A DNA stretch of 30,074 nt from Lachnospiraceae bacterium UBA4292 (GCA_002395865.1 DGVE01000056.1:1-30074); one strand, 5' to 3'; numbered from the stretch's first letter, positions 7,215 through 16,009 are shown. Program-made: numbers and translations. The notes: generated by a model not told the origin, from the letters alone.

Positions 7215-7615
7215 AGCTCAACCTCCATAGTTTCCTCAATGTCGCCAAACACAGTGCGGACGACAAAACTCATGGTCAGTGATTCTGCGCTTACTTTAAA
7301 GGCCCAGTCCGTAACATCAACGATCCTGCTGTCCATAAACAGTGCGTCTTTGATCCTGCGCTGTATCTCGACCATAACGTAACCGGGATCAAGCCCGATA
7401 AGGTCTTCGTACTCTGTGCCAGATGACGGAAGATAGATGAGCCATTTATACCGCTCTGTCCTAAGAATGATCTCGACAGCCTGTCTGCAGGCTATGTACC
7501 CATCGCACTCACCAACGATGCGCTGAGTCTTCTGATCGATGTACCAGGTCCTTCCGGGCTCAGACTCGAATGATAGGTTCTCAGGGAATGCAATTCCCTC
7601 AGGTAATGTCGCCAT
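7211..7615 (-). CDS. xkdS: Baseplate protein, DUF2634 (XkdS) family
   Basis: A 134-aa protein. Signature stretches are TWYIDQKTQRIVGECDG, AVEIILRTERYKWLIY, GTEYEDLIGLDPGYV and EIQRRIKDALFMDSRI. These are features of the gpW/gp25-like baseplate protein family that sits between XkdR and XkdT. The two conserved blocks and the operon position agree. Confidence 0.85.
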   Translation of the reverse strand: MATLPEGIAFPENLSFESEPGRTWYIDQKTQRIVGECDGYIACRQAVEIILRTERYKWLIYLPSSGTEYEDLIGLDPGYVMVEIQRRIKDALFMDSRIVDVTDWAFKVSAESLTMSFVVRTVFGDIEETMEVEL

Positions 7616-7616
7616 T

Positions 7617-7871
7617 TTAGCTCCTCGAAATCACTAAGTACTTCTGCCCGTGCATAACAGACAGCATGATGACCTTGTCCCCGGTCTCAAGTGCCGGATC
7701 CTTTACAGTCTCGGTCAGGATCAGGACCTCTTCCCTTAGTGGAGCCTGGGATATATCGTTTACGATAGTAAGCGGGTCCGTGCTCTCAACGACCCCGGTC
7801 ACCATGTCGGTAAGCTGCGAAGAATGAAGAACGTCTCTGACAGCTTTCTGAATCACATCAAGTAAGTTCAT
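7617..7871 (-). CDS. Tail protein, DUF2577 (XkdR) family
   Basis: I use ATG 7869-7871 (84 aa, beginning MNLLDVIQKAVRDVL). A longer frame starts 12 codons earlier, inside the upstream gene. The family has an N-terminal amphipathic helix followed by a small beta barrel with GDKVIMLSVMHGQKYLVI near the C-terminus, all visible here. It overlaps the XkdQ-like gene by 14 bases, so translation is coupled. The exact baseplate role is unknown. Confidence 0.8.
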   Translation of the reverse strand: MNLLDVIQKAVRDVLHSSQLTDMVTGVVESTDPLTIVNDISQAPLREEVLILTETVKDPALETGDKVIMLSVMHGQKYLVISRS

Positions 7872-8814
7872 AGACCTCAAGCTCCATAGTGTGCATGTCG
7901 TTCTCATAGGTGTGTGAGCACGACTCGATCAAAGTCCATCCGGTAAACTGCGGGATCATGACGCGGATCATCATGCCCGCTCTGACCCCAGGAACACCCA
8001 CAGAAGATAGCGTGACAGTCTTTCGCACCTTGTTGTAGTAAGACAGCATCTCCTTGGCCTTTTCAGCCATCTGTGCTGTGTTCAGATTGCCATCGATCTC
8101 CTGATACAGCTGCAGCTTGCCCCATAGTGATATGTTTCCGGAGTCCTGCGCCACGACCACATCTGCCCGGCCCGTGTTCTCGTTCTGCTGAACAAGCTTC
8201 ACGGAGTTGTACACGTTGCGATCGATATCGGTGGTGTAGACATAGTCCGTGATGTAGGACTTATCTCCGAGGACCACATCCGATGCCCAGTCGCCCACGT
8301 ACTTCAGCGACAGGCCTGTGCCGTTGTCGTAAAGAGTAAACAGCTCTCCGGTCGCAAGAAGTGTCTGCGACAGGGCCTTGTTGATGATATCAATGCAGGA
8401 CTGGTTCGATTCAATGATGGACGGGATCTTGTATCTCGTATCATCGATCGACCCGACATCGATCTGCATGTCCGCTGCGATCTCCTTGATGATGTCCCCG
8501 GCTGACCTCCCGTAGAACGCATAAGAAGCGTTCGCCTTAAGGTACCTGAGCCTGTCGTAGCAGGTGACAGAGCACACGCCCCACCTGTCCGTCTCTTTCG
8601 TGAAAACGTATCCGTAGAATACCAGCTTGCCATCAACAGAGAACCGGACAATGTCGCCCTCGTTAAAGGTAAGGTCTCCCTTCATGACAAGAGAAAATGT
8701 CAGCTGCCCAGGACTGCCCTGGCGCTCAGTGGAGAACTCCAGTGCGCCGTCCGCAAGGCTCGCAACGCTCCATATCTCGCCTGTTTTCTTGTTGGATATC
8801 AGAAGCTCGTACAT
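7858..8814 (-). CDS. xkdQ: Baseplate hub protein, XkdQ/late-control-D-like
   Basis: A 318-aa hub protein. It begins with the gpD-like barrel (SPGQLTFSLVMKGDLTFNEG, then VRFSVDGKLVFYGYVFTKE) and continues with the DRLRYLKANASYAF and IDIINKAL-x-x-T segments. It ends in a second barrel with GMMIRVMIPQFTGWTLIESCSH. This arrangement matches XkdQ/YqbQ proteins, which form the trimeric hub at the tail tube end. It lies between the XkdP- and XkdR-type genes. Confidence 0.85.
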   Translation of the reverse strand: MYELLISNKKTGEIWSVASLADGALEFSTERQGSPGQLTFSLVMKGDLTFNEGDIVRFSVDGKLVFYGYVFTKETDRWGVCSVTCYDRLRYLKANASYAFYGRSAGDIIKEIAADMQIDVGSIDDTRYKIPSIIESNQSCIDIINKALSQTLLATGELFTLYDNGTGLSLKYVGDWASDVVLGDKSYITDYVYTTDIDRNVYNSVKLVQQNENTGRADVVVAQDSGNISLWGKLQLYQEIDGNLNTAQMAEKAKEMLSYYNKVRKTVTLSSVGVPGVRAGMMIRVMIPQFTGWTLIESCSHTYENDMHTMELEVYELT

Positions 8815-9564
8815 TTAAAGACGCACCCAGCCGGAAACACCGCCGCCTGCCACGTTGTATGGACAGCGCCGCTTAAGATCCACGATACGCTTGATGGTGA
8901 CGTAGGTCCCTGCGGTCGTGCCGTGCGGTTCCTCGCCGTAAGACGTGTAATAAAGATTGCCTGAAAAATAAACAGAGTCCCCCACGTTGTATCCGGTGGA
9001 CTCTCTTGTAGGCGTTGAAACCGCCACAGGCTGACTTGTAGACACTTTATTCTGACTTGACCCCGAAGAAACGGACACCTGGTTCACGACCCTGGGAACG
9101 GAGATGACCTTCACCTTTTGAGGTGAGTAGTCCCTGTATTCCTTGATCGATAGTGTATAGTAGAAGTCTCCGGTCTCGCCGCCCCGCTCTTCGACCTCGA
9201 AGTTCTCAACCGTGCACTTAAAGCCCGTATCAGAGGTCGAGAACGGAGTGCCATCCTCGTAATACCTTACAGGCGTATACTGCAGGATGGACTTGTTCTT
9301 CATGGCGTTCCTAAAGAAGTTTATGTACTTCTCCGGAACCCAAAACCCGTTCGGAGTAAGGACCGAGGGATCAACTTTGCCGGGAAAGTAGCTCTCGATG
9401 TCTACAGCCCTCTGCCTTGGGATCCTCGGAACAGTGACTTCGCCTATTCCGAGGATGTTATACTGCTCGTTGTCGCCCTCAAGGCTGTCAGGCAGCGTCT
9501 CCGGGTTTATCGGGAGCCTTATGACAGTTTTATCCAGGCTGAAAAATATGCCGTACTTGATCAT
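8815..9564 (-). CDS. XkdP-like baseplate/tail protein with C-terminal SH3-like domain
   Basis: The start is ATG 9562-9564 (249 aa, MIKYGIFFSLD...), preceded by GGAG at 7 bases. A longer frame from 9582 lies inside the tape-measure gene. The N-terminal 170 residues match the family: VIRLPINPETLPDS, then YNILGIGEVTVPRIPR-x-R, then W-x-P-x-x-Y. After a Ser/Thr/Val linker of about 30 residues, the last 55 residues (YNVGDSVYFSGNLYYTSYG ... GGGVSGWVRL) form an SH3-like domain of the GWV type. In place of the LysM of PBSX XkdP, this could bind the cell wall. Confidence 0.8.
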   Translation of the reverse strand: MIKYGIFFSLDKTVIRLPINPETLPDSLEGDNEQYNILGIGEVTVPRIPRQRAVDIESYFPGKVDPSVLTPNGFWVPEKYINFFRNAMKNKSILQYTPVRYYEDGTPFSTSDTGFKCTVENFEVEERGGETGDFYYTLSIKEYRDYSPQKVKVISVPRVVNQVSVSSGSSQNKVSTSQPVAVSTPTRESTGYNVGDSVYFSGNLYYTSYGEEPHGTTAGTYVTIKRIVDLKRRCPYNVAGGGVSGWVRL

Positions 9565-9565
9565 C

Positions 9566-11644
9566 TTAAGTCTCCATCGCATAGTATCCTGTGGTAGATC
9601 CAGAAGCCATCTGGTCTATCAGGATATCTCTGATCGTCCGTGCAAGAGCCTTGCGGTCAGCGTCAGAGTCTCCGGTGTTCTGCCCTGAGATGTTGATGAC
9701 AGGTGTCTGTGCCAGAAGATTGACCTTGGACACGAACTTCTGCGTAGCCACATCGATAAGCATCTTGAGGTCCTCATCCGCAAGGGAATCTGCCATCTCC
9801 TTGGTGTTTGCCGCAGTAGACGCGGAAGAACCTGCAACGCTCTTGATGGCCTGATAGGTCATATTATCAAGGCTCATATTGGACAAGCTCTCGCCAAACT
9901 GCTTGCCGCCGCCGACCCACTTGTCGATGGTGCCGCTGTAGTCCAGGTGCTCCATGCGCTCGAGCTTAATATAGTCATCGCCATACTTCTCCTCGGCCCA
10001 GGAATTGACCTTGCCGCGGAACTCTGCAACAGCGCCGGACCAGTTGGTACCAACGATCTTGTCAATAAGCCCAGCGACCCTCTCAACGATGCCCAGTATG
10101 GTGTCAAACAGATTGACAAATAGACGAACGATAGCGGCTACCGGATTATTGAACACATTCGCAAAGAACTCCGCAAATGTAGCTATCACGTTATAGATGT
10201 CCGCAAACACGTTGTAGGCCGTGGCATAAAGGAAACCAAGAAGTCCGGCTACAAAGCCGATGACATCAGATGTTGTTACACCAAACTTCTCAAATGCGTT
10301 TGCAAGAACAGCAACAGCTGCTATAAGAAGCCCGATCGTAGCAATAACAGGTAGCATCGCTGCGTGCTGTGCAAGCCACAATACGAGCATAGCGCTTAAA
10401 ACCACTGAAAGCGCCGCCAGGACTGGCTGCAGATGGTCTCCGACCCACTCCACAAGAAGCGCAACCTTGTCAATGACAAAAGCAAGGACGGACCCGACTC
10501 CTTCGAGCAGCCGCTCAACGACCTTGAGTACCCGCTGTCCCTTTGGGCTTTCTATGGCCCTGTTGAGCCGTTCCATAGCCTTTTGCATCTGCCCCAGCAT
10601 TCTGGCCGTGCCACGCCCGAAAGTGTCTGAAATGGTCGATTTTAGCTTATTGAACGGCCTTATACTGTCGTCCGGCATCCGGCCAAGCGTGTTTTTCACC
10701 ATACGGATGATGGCATACACCCCGAAGAACCTTGTAATAAGGCTCTTGACAGTCCGCTCTAAACGACCGGTCCCGCGTTCTGCCACTCGTGATGCTTTCT
10801 CTGCGTCCTCTCCGGCTTTTTTGGCTTTCTTTCCGGTCTCCGCAGTTTCCTCTCCGAGCATTTTCATGGCCCTTTTCAGGCGGTCGGCCTTTCCGACAGC
10901 TTCTTCCATAGGACCTGAGATGCTGACTACTCCCAGCTCCCGCAGGCGCTCAAAGGACGTGGTAAGAAGATCGGTCTTCTCTCCAACTTCGCCTGCGATA
11001 TCAGTCCAGGAAACCCCCATAAGAGCCATAGCCTCGTCCATCTGGCTAAAGGCGTACCTGGCTTCGTTGCTCGCATAGCCGTAGTAGTCTGCTATGGTCT
11101 TTACAGATGCCTGCAGGTTTTCAAAGTGCGCAATGAGGTCCTCCGTACCATCAAGGCCTGCAGTAGACACGCGCTCCCATTCGTCCTGAATAGCACGAAC
11201 ATCCTCGCCGTATCTTGCATAGTCGGCTTCGATCTGAGCTCGGGCCTGAGCAACAGCCGCAGCTGAATCAGCCTCGGCCTGAGCAACAGCCGCAGCCTTC
11301 ATCTCGGCTGCCCTTGCCGCCTCGGCCTGCGCATCCCTTACCATAAGACCCTTTTGGATAAGCTCATCCTGAGAATAACCCATGCTCTTCCAGAACTTCT
11401 CTGCCTTATAGTAAGCATCGGTCATCTTATAGATCGCTCCGGCTGCCTGGGCATCGGCCTCAGCCTGCTTTGCTGCGGCATCGACCATAGCCTGAGTCTT
11501 TACCTGCGCCGCTCTTTCAAGAGCATCGATCTCGGCCTGCTGTCTTTCAACTGCTCTATTCGATTTTTCAAGCTTCCCTATAAAGCGGTCGATTACTGAC
11601 GTAAACTTGTCCCGCAGGGTAAGTTCAGATACGATTCCAGCCAT
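9566..11644 (-). CDS. Tape measure protein (XkdO-like)
   Basis: A 692-aa protein whose length sets tail length; at this size a short tail of roughly 100 nm is expected. The N-terminal third is a long Ala/Glu/Lys coiled coil with AEADAAAAVAQA-type runs. Residues about 405-530 hold several strongly hydrophobic segments (ALSVVLSAMLVLWLAQHAAM, VIATIGLLIAAVAVLA, IGFVAGLLGFLYA) that may enter the host membrane during DNA passage. It follows the frameshifted chaperone gene, the usual order, with its ATG overlapping the frameshift-product stop by one base (TAATG). Confidence 0.85.
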   Translation of the reverse strand: MAGIVSELTLRDKFTSVIDRFIGKLEKSNRAVERQQAEIDALERAAQVKTQAMVDAAAKQAEADAQAAGAIYKMTDAYYKAEKFWKSMGYSQDELIQKGLMVRDAQAEAARAAEMKAAAVAQAEADSAAAVAQARAQIEADYARYGEDVRAIQDEWERVSTAGLDGTEDLIAHFENLQASVKTIADYYGYASNEARYAFSQMDEAMALMGVSWTDIAGEVGEKTDLLTTSFERLRELGVVSISGPMEEAVGKADRLKRAMKMLGEETAETGKKAKKAGEDAEKASRVAERGTGRLERTVKSLITRFFGVYAIIRMVKNTLGRMPDDSIRPFNKLKSTISDTFGRGTARMLGQMQKAMERLNRAIESPKGQRVLKVVERLLEGVGSVLAFVIDKVALLVEWVGDHLQPVLAALSVVLSAMLVLWLAQHAAMLPVIATIGLLIAAVAVLANAFEKFGVTTSDVIGFVAGLLGFLYATAYNVFADIYNVIATFAEFFANVFNNPVAAIVRLFVNLFDTILGIVERVAGLIDKIVGTNWSGAVAEFRGKVNSWAEEKYGDDYIKLERMEHLDYSGTIDKWVGGGKQFGESLSNMSLDNMTYQAIKSVAGSSASTAANTKEMADSLADEDLKMLIDVATQKFVSKVNLLAQTPVINISGQNTGDSDADRKALARTIRDILIDQMASGSTTGYYAMET

Positions 11645-12221
11645 TACTTCTTCCTCAGCGCATTATCGCGGGCCTCGGCTTCTTTTTTCACAAATAAAGA
11701 TACCAGGAGCCGCTCTCTGTCGGGCAGCTCCAGGTACTGAGATGGAGTCCAATTCCGGTTGACAAAGCAGTAATATGCCATTATCGTGTCCGGATCGGAC
11801 TCCGCTATTAGTTTTTTGCCTCTTCAGCCGCCTCTTCGTCCGACTCTTCGTCAAGGCCGGAGAGCTTGAGTATCTCATCAGCGAGCTTTGAATACTCTCC
11901 GACAAGAAGCATTTTCCCTACGACCTGGTAAGGATCCAAGACTCCATAGCCCTCGCAGAGTTCTGCATCGGTAAAATCAGGCTGGACCGTGCCCGCAATG
12001 ACAAGTGCTGTCTGGTAGGCTGCGGAGTCAAGCCTTGACTTGGTTCCTCCTCTGTCCTTTGTGACTATGGTGTGCTTTTTGATCAGCGCCTTATTCTCCG
12101 CGCTCGTGATGGGCTTGATGATAAAGGGAACCACCTCACCATCCTCGCCCTTAAAACGCGGAAAAAAGATCTTCTTTTGCTCCGGCATCTCCGGATGCAG
12201 GAATGCGTAAAGCTTGCTCAT
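11644..12221 (-). CDS. Tail assembly chaperone, long form made by -1 frameshift (XkdN plus C-terminal extension)
   Basis: The short form ends at TAA 11808-11810. Its last codons read GCA AAA AAC, exactly the X-XXY-YYZ slippery heptamer A AAA AAC. A -1 slip there opens a frame of 55 codons to TAA 11644-11646, beginning LIAESDPDTIMAYYCFVNRN and rich in charged residues, with no other start needed. The long form would be 192 aa. This is the same layout as lambda G/GT: a chaperone whose frameshifted tail contacts the tape measure encoded next. The heptamer, the frame, the position and the codon quality all agree. Internal ATG 11779-11781 could alternatively start a separate short protein. Confidence 0.85.
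11788..11817 (-). promoter_or_regulatory. -1 programmed frameshift site
   Basis: On the minus strand AAAAAAC (11817-11811) is in the correct zero frame. Ten bases later, GTCCG-ATC-CGGAC (11800-11788) can form a 5-bp hairpin that may stimulate slipping. The zero-frame stop comes immediately after the heptamer. Confidence 0.8.
11808..12221 (-). CDS. xkdN: Tail assembly chaperone, short form (XkdN-like)
   Basis: A 137-aa protein that begins MSKLYAFLHPEMPEQKKIFF, the family start: a short region, then a beta domain with FIIKPITSAENKALIKKHT. It continues with LVIAGTVQPDFTDAELCEGYGV and DPYQVVGKMLLVGEY. The C-terminus is acidic (DEESDEEAAEEAKN). It would coat the tape measure during tail assembly and is absent from mature virions in related phages. 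It lies directly between tube and tape-measure genes. Confidence 0.87.
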   Translation of the reverse strand: MSKLYAFLHPEMPEQKKIFFPRFKGEDGEVVPFIIKPITSAENKALIKKHTIVTKDRGGTKSRLDSAAYQTALVIAGTVQPDFTDAELCEGYGVLDPYQVVGKMLLVGEYSKLADEILKLSGLDEESDEEAAEEAKN

Positions 12222-12236
12222 ATTTCCTCCTTAGCG

Positions 12237-12713
12237 TTAGTTCCCCAGCTTAGACGGAGCCTTGAATGCCTGGAGCTTTCCGACACGGCCTATGGAGAAG
12301 TTGAAGTCGAAGTTAAGCATAGCCTCTTCGTCATTCAGAATGCTCATAGGAACAGTGCCCGTAAGCTTGCAGTCATAGTAGACCAGGTTCTGCTGCCCGA
12401 CAGACGCAAGCGGATCGCTGTTGATGATCTGGATGTTGAACGGATCCATAACGCCTGTATTGATGTACTTAAGCAGCATCTCAAGGAACAGCGGAGTGCC
12501 ATAGTAGACATTCCCCCGTCCGGTCATCTTGACCCCGTTGTGCTTAGTCTGTGTGACCCTGGTGCCGATAACTCTCATATCGGCCTCCTGGATCTCAGCC
12601 TGCGTGGTAATGTTCCTCATTCCCACAAGCTGTGTGTTCTTTCCGTTAAGAGTGATAAAGACAGAGCCTTCCGCACCGTTAACGGTGTCCTGCGCTAAAA
12701 GATAATTACCCAT
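12237..12713 (-). CDS. xkdM: Tail tube protein (XkdM-like)
   Basis: A 158-aa tube subunit. Family landmarks are the N-terminal GAEGSVFITLNGKN, the loop RVIGTRVTQTKHNGVKMTGRG (KPVGTR-like), YYGTPLF, and DPFNIQIINSDPLASVGQQ, closing with a beta-hairpin. Size and position after the sheath gene are standard for contractile tails. Confidence 0.88.
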   Translation of the reverse strand: MGNYLLAQDTVNGAEGSVFITLNGKNTQLVGMRNITTQAEIQEADMRVIGTRVTQTKHNGVKMTGRGNVYYGTPLFLEMLLKYINTGVMDPFNIQIINSDPLASVGQQNLVYYDCKLTGTVPMSILNDEEAMLNFDFNFSIGRVGKLQAFKAPSKLGN

Positions 12714-12724
12714 TAGTGCCCTCC

Positions 12725-14059
12725 TTATGCGACTTCTACAGTGATGTAGATCTTCTCAGCGGAGTCGACCGGCTGAATGACGATCGTGACCACCACAGCA
12801 TCGATCCATGCGCCTTCAAGGACCTCGACATCATCAGGACTGAAGTTCTGGATCCCGCCGTTTGCCTGAATGTCGAGCAGATACCCGACAATAGCTCCCT
12901 TAAACCTGGACCTTCCGATCTCGTTGGCATCTACGACCCCGATATAGTTCTGCGAGAACTCAGCGAAAATGTCATTCGCTATCTGGTTGCAGAGCCTCAT
13001 GCAGCGGTTCTTGCGGAACGGCCTGCCGATATCCTGCGTAAAGGTGATGAGTGTGTTGATGTCAGCCTCCACCTTGACTCCGAACTGGTCAGAAAAGAGC
13101 AGGAACTGCCCCTGATTAAGTCCGCTTTCGTACTGAGAATTGGTCAGTACCGGACTGACAGATACTGCGCCCGGATAGGTCGCATAGGTGAGCGACTCGT
13201 TGTACTGAGCGCCTGCCTCTGCTCCAGCTACCCACCAGCATGTCTGCTGCGGTGTGAGTACCGTACCATCGTCAAGGGTTACGCCGGACATGACGTTGAT
13301 GCAGTACCTTGAATCCGGATTGGACATGTTCGCTGCCACGAGCTGTATCCACTTTCCGCTCTCCTCTGCGATCCTCTGAACGAATGCCTGGTACGCAGCC
13401 ATGACAGTTGCATCAGATCCATCGTAGCAGAGGATGTTGAAATCGTAAGGCTCGATCGCAGGAAGTACAGAAGCATAGGCCGCAGAAGCGACTGTACCAT
13501 CGTCTCCGCCGGTCAGCTGTATTCCTGTATTGGCCTCCAGTGCGTCTTCACCGCTGAATGTTACCCATGCATTGGGTACCAGGGTAGATGCGTTCACGCC
13601 TACCTGAGTATCTACGACTACGCCGTCTACCAAGGTAGATACGGTGTAATCCTCGGTATCAACATTCGCGCTCACAGTGACAACGATATCGTTGCCCCTT
13701 ACGCCCGGATAGTTAGCGGTAACGGATAAAGACCCGGAGCTGCCTGTTGCTGCGGCTGCTTCGCCTCCCGCAAGCCTGTAAAGAAGAACCTTCTCAGGAC
13801 CTGCGGTTCTATTGGTGCCCTTAAACATTTCCTGCAGGAAACGGTTGTGCGGGTCGGTCAGAGCGTAACCTGTGACACCTGACAGATCAGTATCAGGAGT
13901 CACCTCTGTAACAACGCCTACCGGACCCCAGGAAAGTGCTTCCGGGATAGCTACTACGCCGCGTGATCCGGCAACGAAAGCTTCTGTAGGCGCTGATTTG
14001 AAACGGATATATACCCCAGCACGAATCTTGTTCTGGGATTCCCAAGTTCCTCCAGCCAT
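12725..14059 (-). CDS. xkdK: Contractile tail sheath protein (XkdK-like)
   Basis: A 444-aa sheath subunit. The N-terminus MAGGTWESQNKIRAGVYIRFK, the central variable domain with TVSANVDTEDYTVSTLVDG, and the conserved C-terminal FTQDIGRPFRKNRCMRLCN and DVEVLEGAWIDAVVVTI-x-I-QPVDS are family features. The sheath makes this a myovirus-type particle. Its ATG lies a few bases after the stop of the small upstream gene, with GGAGAATTAATA as ribosome site. Confidence 0.9.
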   Translation of the reverse strand: MAGGTWESQNKIRAGVYIRFKSAPTEAFVAGSRGVVAIPEALSWGPVGVVTEVTPDTDLSGVTGYALTDPHNRFLQEMFKGTNRTAGPEKVLLYRLAGGEAAAATGSSGSLSVTANYPGVRGNDIVVTVSANVDTEDYTVSTLVDGVVVDTQVGVNASTLVPNAWVTFSGEDALEANTGIQLTGGDDGTVASAAYASVLPAIEPYDFNILCYDGSDATVMAAYQAFVQRIAEESGKWIQLVAANMSNPDSRYCINVMSGVTLDDGTVLTPQQTCWWVAGAEAGAQYNESLTYATYPGAVSVSPVLTNSQYESGLNQGQFLLFSDQFGVKVEADINTLITFTQDIGRPFRKNRCMRLCNQIANDIFAEFSQNYIGVVDANEIGRSRFKGAIVGYLLDIQANGGIQNFSPDDVEVLEGAWIDAVVVTIVIQPVDSAEKIYITVEVA

Positions 14060-14061
14060 TA

Positions 14062-14232
14062 TTAATTCTCCTTTTTCATGAAGTAAGCCACAACAGCGTT
14101 CGTTGCGGCAGTGATAGTGTAATAAGGCTCAGTCAGGATCGCCCTCAGGAAGTCCTCCTGGTAGCCTTTAAACTTCGAGGATGCCAAGATGGCCTCCCGC
14201 GTGTATTCTTTTTCTTTAACTTTTTTCGCCAT
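14062..14232 (-). CDS. Small tail-operon protein upstream of the sheath gene
   Basis: A 56-aa basic protein, MAKKVKEKEYTREAILASSK at the start. A single helical domain follows the pattern K-E-YT-x-E-x-ILASSKFKGYQEDFL ... AATNAVVAYFMKKE. Small genes of this form regularly precede the sheath gene in Firmicute myophages. Function is not established. It overlaps the upstream gene by 17 bases, and all codons agree with a real gene. Confidence 0.8.
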   Translation of the reverse strand: MAKKVKEKEYTREAILASSKFKGYQEDFLRAILTEPYYTITAATNAVVAYFMKKEN

Positions 14233-14671
14233 AGCGCAAACGTACCTCCAACGTACACTGCCTCATGAACTGCTCGTCCTCGTAAGGCGTCATAAAGAAC
14301 CTCAGCGAAAACTTATAGTGCAGTCCGTCAAGGTCTATCTGAGCGGATCGGTCATGCGTCCTAAGCAGGGTCGTATCCTCCCCGTCTGAGTAAGAAAACT
14401 TCTCCATGTTAAGGTCCAGTACCTCAGATGCCGCCTGGTATCTCCTCTGAAGATCAGGCAGGTTATAATTATCCAGGTAGGTAAGGTCGAACCTCAGCTC
14501 CCTCAAAAGCCGCCCGCCCATTCGGTACTTAACATCCGAGGATATCAGCTGGATAAAAGCGCACGGAAGATCGGTCTTCTGCTGCCGGGGATCCTGATAG
14601 AACGTGACCGGAAGAACCGGCGCAAGGTGCGATGCCAGGCTCTCTGCAAGTGTCGATATCTTAAACGTCAT
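14216..14671 (-). CDS. Tail terminator-like protein
   Basis: A 151-aa protein. The pattern LPVTFYQDPRQQKTDLPCAF, then RELRFDLTYL, then YQAASEVLDLNMEKF, then YKFSLRFFMTP matches the phage tail-terminator/neck fold family that caps the tube. It sits between the connector gene and the sheath gene, exactly where such proteins are encoded. Its ATG overlaps the upstream stop by 4 bases. Confidence 0.75.
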   Translation of the reverse strand: MTFKISTLAESLASHLAPVLPVTFYQDPRQQKTDLPCAFIQLISSDVKYRMGGRLLRELRFDLTYLDNYNLPDLQRRYQAASEVLDLNMEKFSYSDGEDTTLLRTHDRSAQIDLDGLHYKFSLRFFMTPYEDEQFMRQCTLEVRLRYGEKS

Positions 14672-15159
14672 TTGTTAAGCCTCACCTCCAGCTCCTTGCT
14701 AAGGGCCTCTACAGCCCTTTGGTATGCCTCTTCTCCCGCCTCAGCCATAAAAAGGCCGGGTACATAGTCAGTCTTAGTTCCGACCATGATACCGACCTCT
14801 CCTTTTTTCGCCGCATCATACTCAAGCTGCCCGGAGAACGGATTGATATATAGCCCCGGAACGAAGTGCCTGTCCATCCGGTGTCCGTTATTGACATAGG
14901 ACGCATACAGCATATCGTTCCTAAGGCTCGTAACAAGCTCTCTGCCGCGTCTTTCCGGCTCGGTAATAGAATCAGTCGCCCAGTGCGCTTTGAGCTCGCC
15001 TGTGCGGGTTTTTGTGCCCCTAAGGTCGCCGTTCGGTGGAGTCTTCTCCGCCGCAGCTTTGATAGCGGCAAACGTGGCCTGCTTTGCGATATTCTCCACA
15101 GCTCTGACCGAGTCGATGTGCTTCTTTTTCCAGCTGTCGATAGCTTCCCTAAAGGTCAT
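14668..15159 (-). CDS. HK97 gp10-like tail completion/connector protein
   Basis: A 163-aa protein. It has an N-terminal basic helix, TPPNGDLRGTKTRTGELKAHW, then LVTSLRNDMLYASYVNNGHRMDRHFVPG, the conserved loop of gp10/XkdI-type neck proteins (a YA-x-x-VN-x-GHR-x-x-x-R motif). It ends with a C-terminal helix. The length is typical. It joins the filled head to the tail. Confidence 0.8.
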   Translation of the reverse strand: MTFREAIDSWKKKHIDSVRAVENIAKQATFAAIKAAAEKTPPNGDLRGTKTRTGELKAHWATDSITEPERRGRELVTSLRNDMLYASYVNNGHRMDRHFVPGLYINPFSGQLEYDAAKKGEVGIMVGTKTDYVPGLFMAEAGEEAYQRAVEALSKELEVRLNK

Positions 15160-15536
15160 AACCTCTCCATAGACTGAACCGGAAGTTCCTGATGTGCCAG
15201 ACCCGGCATCACAGCCCCAAAGGGCTCGAAATAGTATTTGGGATCCCCCACAAAGACTCGCACCTTATGTTCACTGTGACCAATAAGAAAACCGCGTTTG
15301 ACCACCAGCTCGTCTCCGGGATGGATGTCCCATTTATTATCGCAAGCCACTTTGATAGACTGAGATGATTCAGCCGCCTGTCGCTTTGGGCTAAAAGACC
15401 CGCCTCCGGTAGAATAGATCCTGCAGGGTACATCTGAAATGACAAGCGCGCGCACCGATGATGTGAGGTTATTGTTCTTCTCATCCTGCACCCTGTAGAC
15501 ATCCGCCGAATCGGTATACCAATTTGGGTAGTTCAT
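15156..15536 (-). CDS. Head-tail connector (stopper-like) protein
   Basis: The start is ATG 15534-15536 (126 aa, MNYPNWYTDSADVYRVQDE...), overlapping the upstream TGA as ATGA. A longer frame from 15620 runs inside the upstream gene and lacks a ribosome site. The protein is beta-rich with YTDSADVYRV at the start, VPCRIYSTG, then DIHPGDELVVKRG, the build of XkdH-like stopper proteins. Position supports a neck component. Confidence 0.75.
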   Translation of the reverse strand: MNYPNWYTDSADVYRVQDEKNNNLTSSVRALVISDVPCRIYSTGGGSFSPKRQAAESSQSIKVACDNKWDIHPGDELVVKRGFLIGHSEHKVRVFVGDPKYYFEPFGAVMPGLAHQELPVQSMERL

Positions 15537-16009
15537 AGTACGTATGAACCTCCCATCCCGGCAAGCCTCGCCTTCGTGGCAAGCAACTGCCCATAACTTG
15601 TTGCGTTTAGATCGCCCCAACCCTGCGTAGCCATCGTGGCCGAGCCATCGTCATAAGATGCAGATGCGTCACCAAGCGTGGCGCTCTTGATCGTGCCGAT
15701 AACTTGACCGGATGCAGCCGCCTGTGCTGGCGTTTCTGTGTTTGCCGCATAGCTGCGGAGATACATAGTAGCCTGATGAGCGACAAAAAGTCCTGCCACA
15801 TAGCGCCAGGACTCAAGCCACTTGTCCGGCTGAATACTTGCGTTCGCCTGCGAGATAAGCTCCGAAAGAATGGTTGCGGGCAGATGACATACTCCAGTAG
15901 AGGTGAAAAACTGCGGGAAATCCTCCCGGAACATCGCCTCGGTATAGCGTCCTTCTTGAAACCCTATGTTCGAAGCCCTTGCTTTTACTCCATAAAACTG
16001 ATCTTGCAT
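15533..16009 (-). CDS. Head-tail adaptor, DUF4054 family
   Basis: A 158-aa protein. Recognised stretches are FREDFPQFFT, the helical ILSELISQANASIQPDKWL-x-x-W, VAGLFVAHQATMYL and IGTIKSATLGDASASYD, ending TSYGQLLATKARLAGMGGSYV. This is a mostly helical DUF4054-like adaptor that binds the portal ring. It is encoded just after the capsid cluster, as usual. Confidence 0.85.
   Translation of the reverse strand: MQDQFYGVKARASNIGFQEGRYTEAMFREDFPQFFTSTGVCHLPATILSELISQANASIQPDKWLESWRYVAGLFVAHQATMYLRSYAANTETPAQAAASGQVIGTIKSATLGDASASYDDGSATMATQGWGDLNATSYGQLLATKARLAGMGGSYVL

Noticed and set aside
10260..11078. 272-codon plus-strand frame opposite the tape measure
   Set aside because: Ser/Thr/Ala-rich shadow of the tape-measure coding sequence without a start signal.
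11663..11905. 80-codon minus-strand frame across the chaperone frameshift region
   Set aside because: The -1 extension of the chaperone explains this DNA in another frame and ends exactly at the tape-measure start.
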